Positions 63,355-64,000 of a stretch of 64,000 bases of DNA are shown here, piece by piece. The notes under the pieces are model-generated. The model searched no databases. It saw nothing but the letters and a program-made list of their open reading frames with translations, and had not been told where the DNA came from. This DNA comes from Gammaproteobacteria bacterium (GTDB lineage: Bacteria; Pseudomonadota; Gammaproteobacteria; Arenicellales; UBA868). The position numbers and the translations under genes were made by a program. Numbering within the stretch: the first letter of the stretch is position 1; every line of letters begins with the position of its first letter. The DNA lies in NCBI GenBank assembly GCA_022451485.1, contig JAKUQS010000006.1:87648-151647 (forward strand). The letters are read 5' to 3'.

Positions 63355-64000
63355 CTAAGGTTTGACCGTAGATAGGCCAAGAATTTCCCAATCCTGCATA
63401 CCACCGCGATACCATTTGATCTTATGAGCGGGATAACCCACTTTCAGTAAGTTCTTAATGTTATTCGGTGACTGTCCGCACCACATGCCATTACAAAAAA
63501 GGACCGCTGTCTTCGCTTCACTAAAATCGAACAAACCCTCACTTTCCTTCACGTTGAAAACATCCTGAAGAATTTCAGCGATTTCGATAGGGCTTGCTCC
63601 TTTTGCGGGGTTAAGCTTCGTCCACGGAACATTAATCGCACTAGCAATCGATCCGCGCTCCACCCAATTAGGTGTTCGAGAATCAACGAGTACAATGGAG
63701 CTATCCCCACCGCTCATTCGTGCCGCGTAATCCATGATTTCACGTTCCGCGATTGTTTCAACGCCTGGAGCCAAAATAGATGGTTGAATACAGAACGGCG
63801 GGCACGGTCTTGAGGTTTTTGCGAAAGCCGGGATAACTGTGTTCTTATTATCCTGATTCCGAGAAATCTCCACCGTCGCACCATTGTGTTTAACGCTAAC
63901 TGACATTTGCCCCGGGGCAATGTTCACAGGCTTACCGGCATTAGCCGCAACCGGCAACGTGATAGTGACCGCAATCGCGGCCGCACTTAAGACTTTCAAA
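63355..64000 (-). CDS. Exported rhodanese-like protein (5' end probably missing)
   Basis: About 214 residues to the window edge. Residues 1-21 look like the core and cleavage site of a Sec signal peptide (ITLPVAANAG). The first codon in the window is TTG, so the true start may lie outside. The rhodanese domain fills the C-terminal half: MSGGDSSIVLVDSRTPNWVERGSI, here in family order, and the active loop CNGMWCGQS with the sulfur-carrying Cys first and a second Cys five residues on. WYRGGMQDWEILGL closes it. A periplasmic sulfur carrier or structural rhodanese. No link to the lactonase-like gene beyond strand. Confidence 0.85.
   Translation of the reverse strand, partial: LKVLSAAAIAVTITLPVAANAGKPVNIAPGQMSVSVKHNGATVEISRNQDNKNTVIPAFAKTSRPCPPFCIQPSILAPGVETIAEREIMDYAARMSGGDSSIVLVDSRTPNWVERGSIASAINVPWTKLNPAKGASPIEIAEILQDVFNVKESEGLFDFSEAKTAVLFCNGMWCGQSPNNIKNLLKVGYPAHKIKWYRGGMQDWEILGLSTVKP

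Noticed and set aside
1-64000. CRISPR arrays, tRNA/rRNA genes, insertion sequences, integrases, toxin-antitoxin pairs, guanidine or other riboswitches
   Set aside because: Looked for repeats with even spacing, cloverleaf-like segments, transposase-like frames and conserved riboswitch cores in the gaps; none could be supported by eye.

Overview
This window reads as a chromosomal stretch of a free-living Gram-negative heterotroph, most likely a proteobacterium. It has base composition near 50% GC, tight gene packing, ATGA-type stop/start overlaps, Shine-Dalgarno sites of the AGGAGG kind, and secreted solute-binding proteins with ordinary Sec signal peptides. I cannot name the organism. I see no rRNA, tRNA, CRISPR array, transposase, phage gene or core housekeeping gene. 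Almost every gene is a catabolic enzyme or a transporter, and I recognise no transcription regulator in the 64 kb.

Layout. 1-7303: the end of a NodB-fold deacetylase/cyclic-imidase-like gene, an EamA exporter, a complete branched-chain-amino-acid-type ABC importer (livKHMGF order) and a SnoaL-like protein. 7371-19125: a ketopantoate-reductase-like enzyme, an EamA exporter, an aspartate-carbamoyltransferase-like enzyme with its catalytic residues intact, and two consecutive hydantoinase/oxoprolinase A-B pairs. 19408-32779: a mixed catabolic block with OsmC, two amidase-signature amidases, HAD dehalogenase, MFS, TauD oxygenase, Hyi-like isomerase, methyltransferase, ThDP enzyme, SDR, enolase-superfamily enzyme and amidohydrolase.

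32798-38828: a tight minus-strand operon larC-larE-larB-larA followed by a PhyH oxygenase and an aminotransferase. It holds the full nickel-pincer-nucleotide (NPN) cofactor pathway with a LarA racemase. 38897-46965: a second complete liv importer running into DapA-like aldolase, intradiol dioxygenase, RutE-like reductase and TauD genes. 47240-54953: a third hydantoinase A-B pair, EamA exporter, DUF1989 protein, a second LarA-family enzyme and an SDR. 55081-64000: MFS, epimerase, D-2-hydroxyacid dehydrogenase, Rieske oxygenase, DUF1116 (AllG/YlbE-like) protein, type III glutamine-synthetase-like ligase, SMP-30 lactonase-like protein and an exported rhodanese.

Taken together, the genes suggest uptake of small organic acids and amides by two liv importers. 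Amide, imide, lactam or carbamoyl bonds would then be opened by HyuAB, amidases, amidohydrolase and the deacetylase-like protein. 2-Hydroxyacids would be interconverted and oxidised by LarA, D-2-hydroxyacid dehydrogenase and ThDP or aminotransferase enzymes, and rings or C-H bonds attacked by five oxygenases. The most interesting feature is a pair of diverged LarA enzymes 17 kb apart, both with the four NPN-site residues at nearly conserved spacing, but only one set of cofactor-making genes. Substrates are not readable from sequence and are given as inference only.
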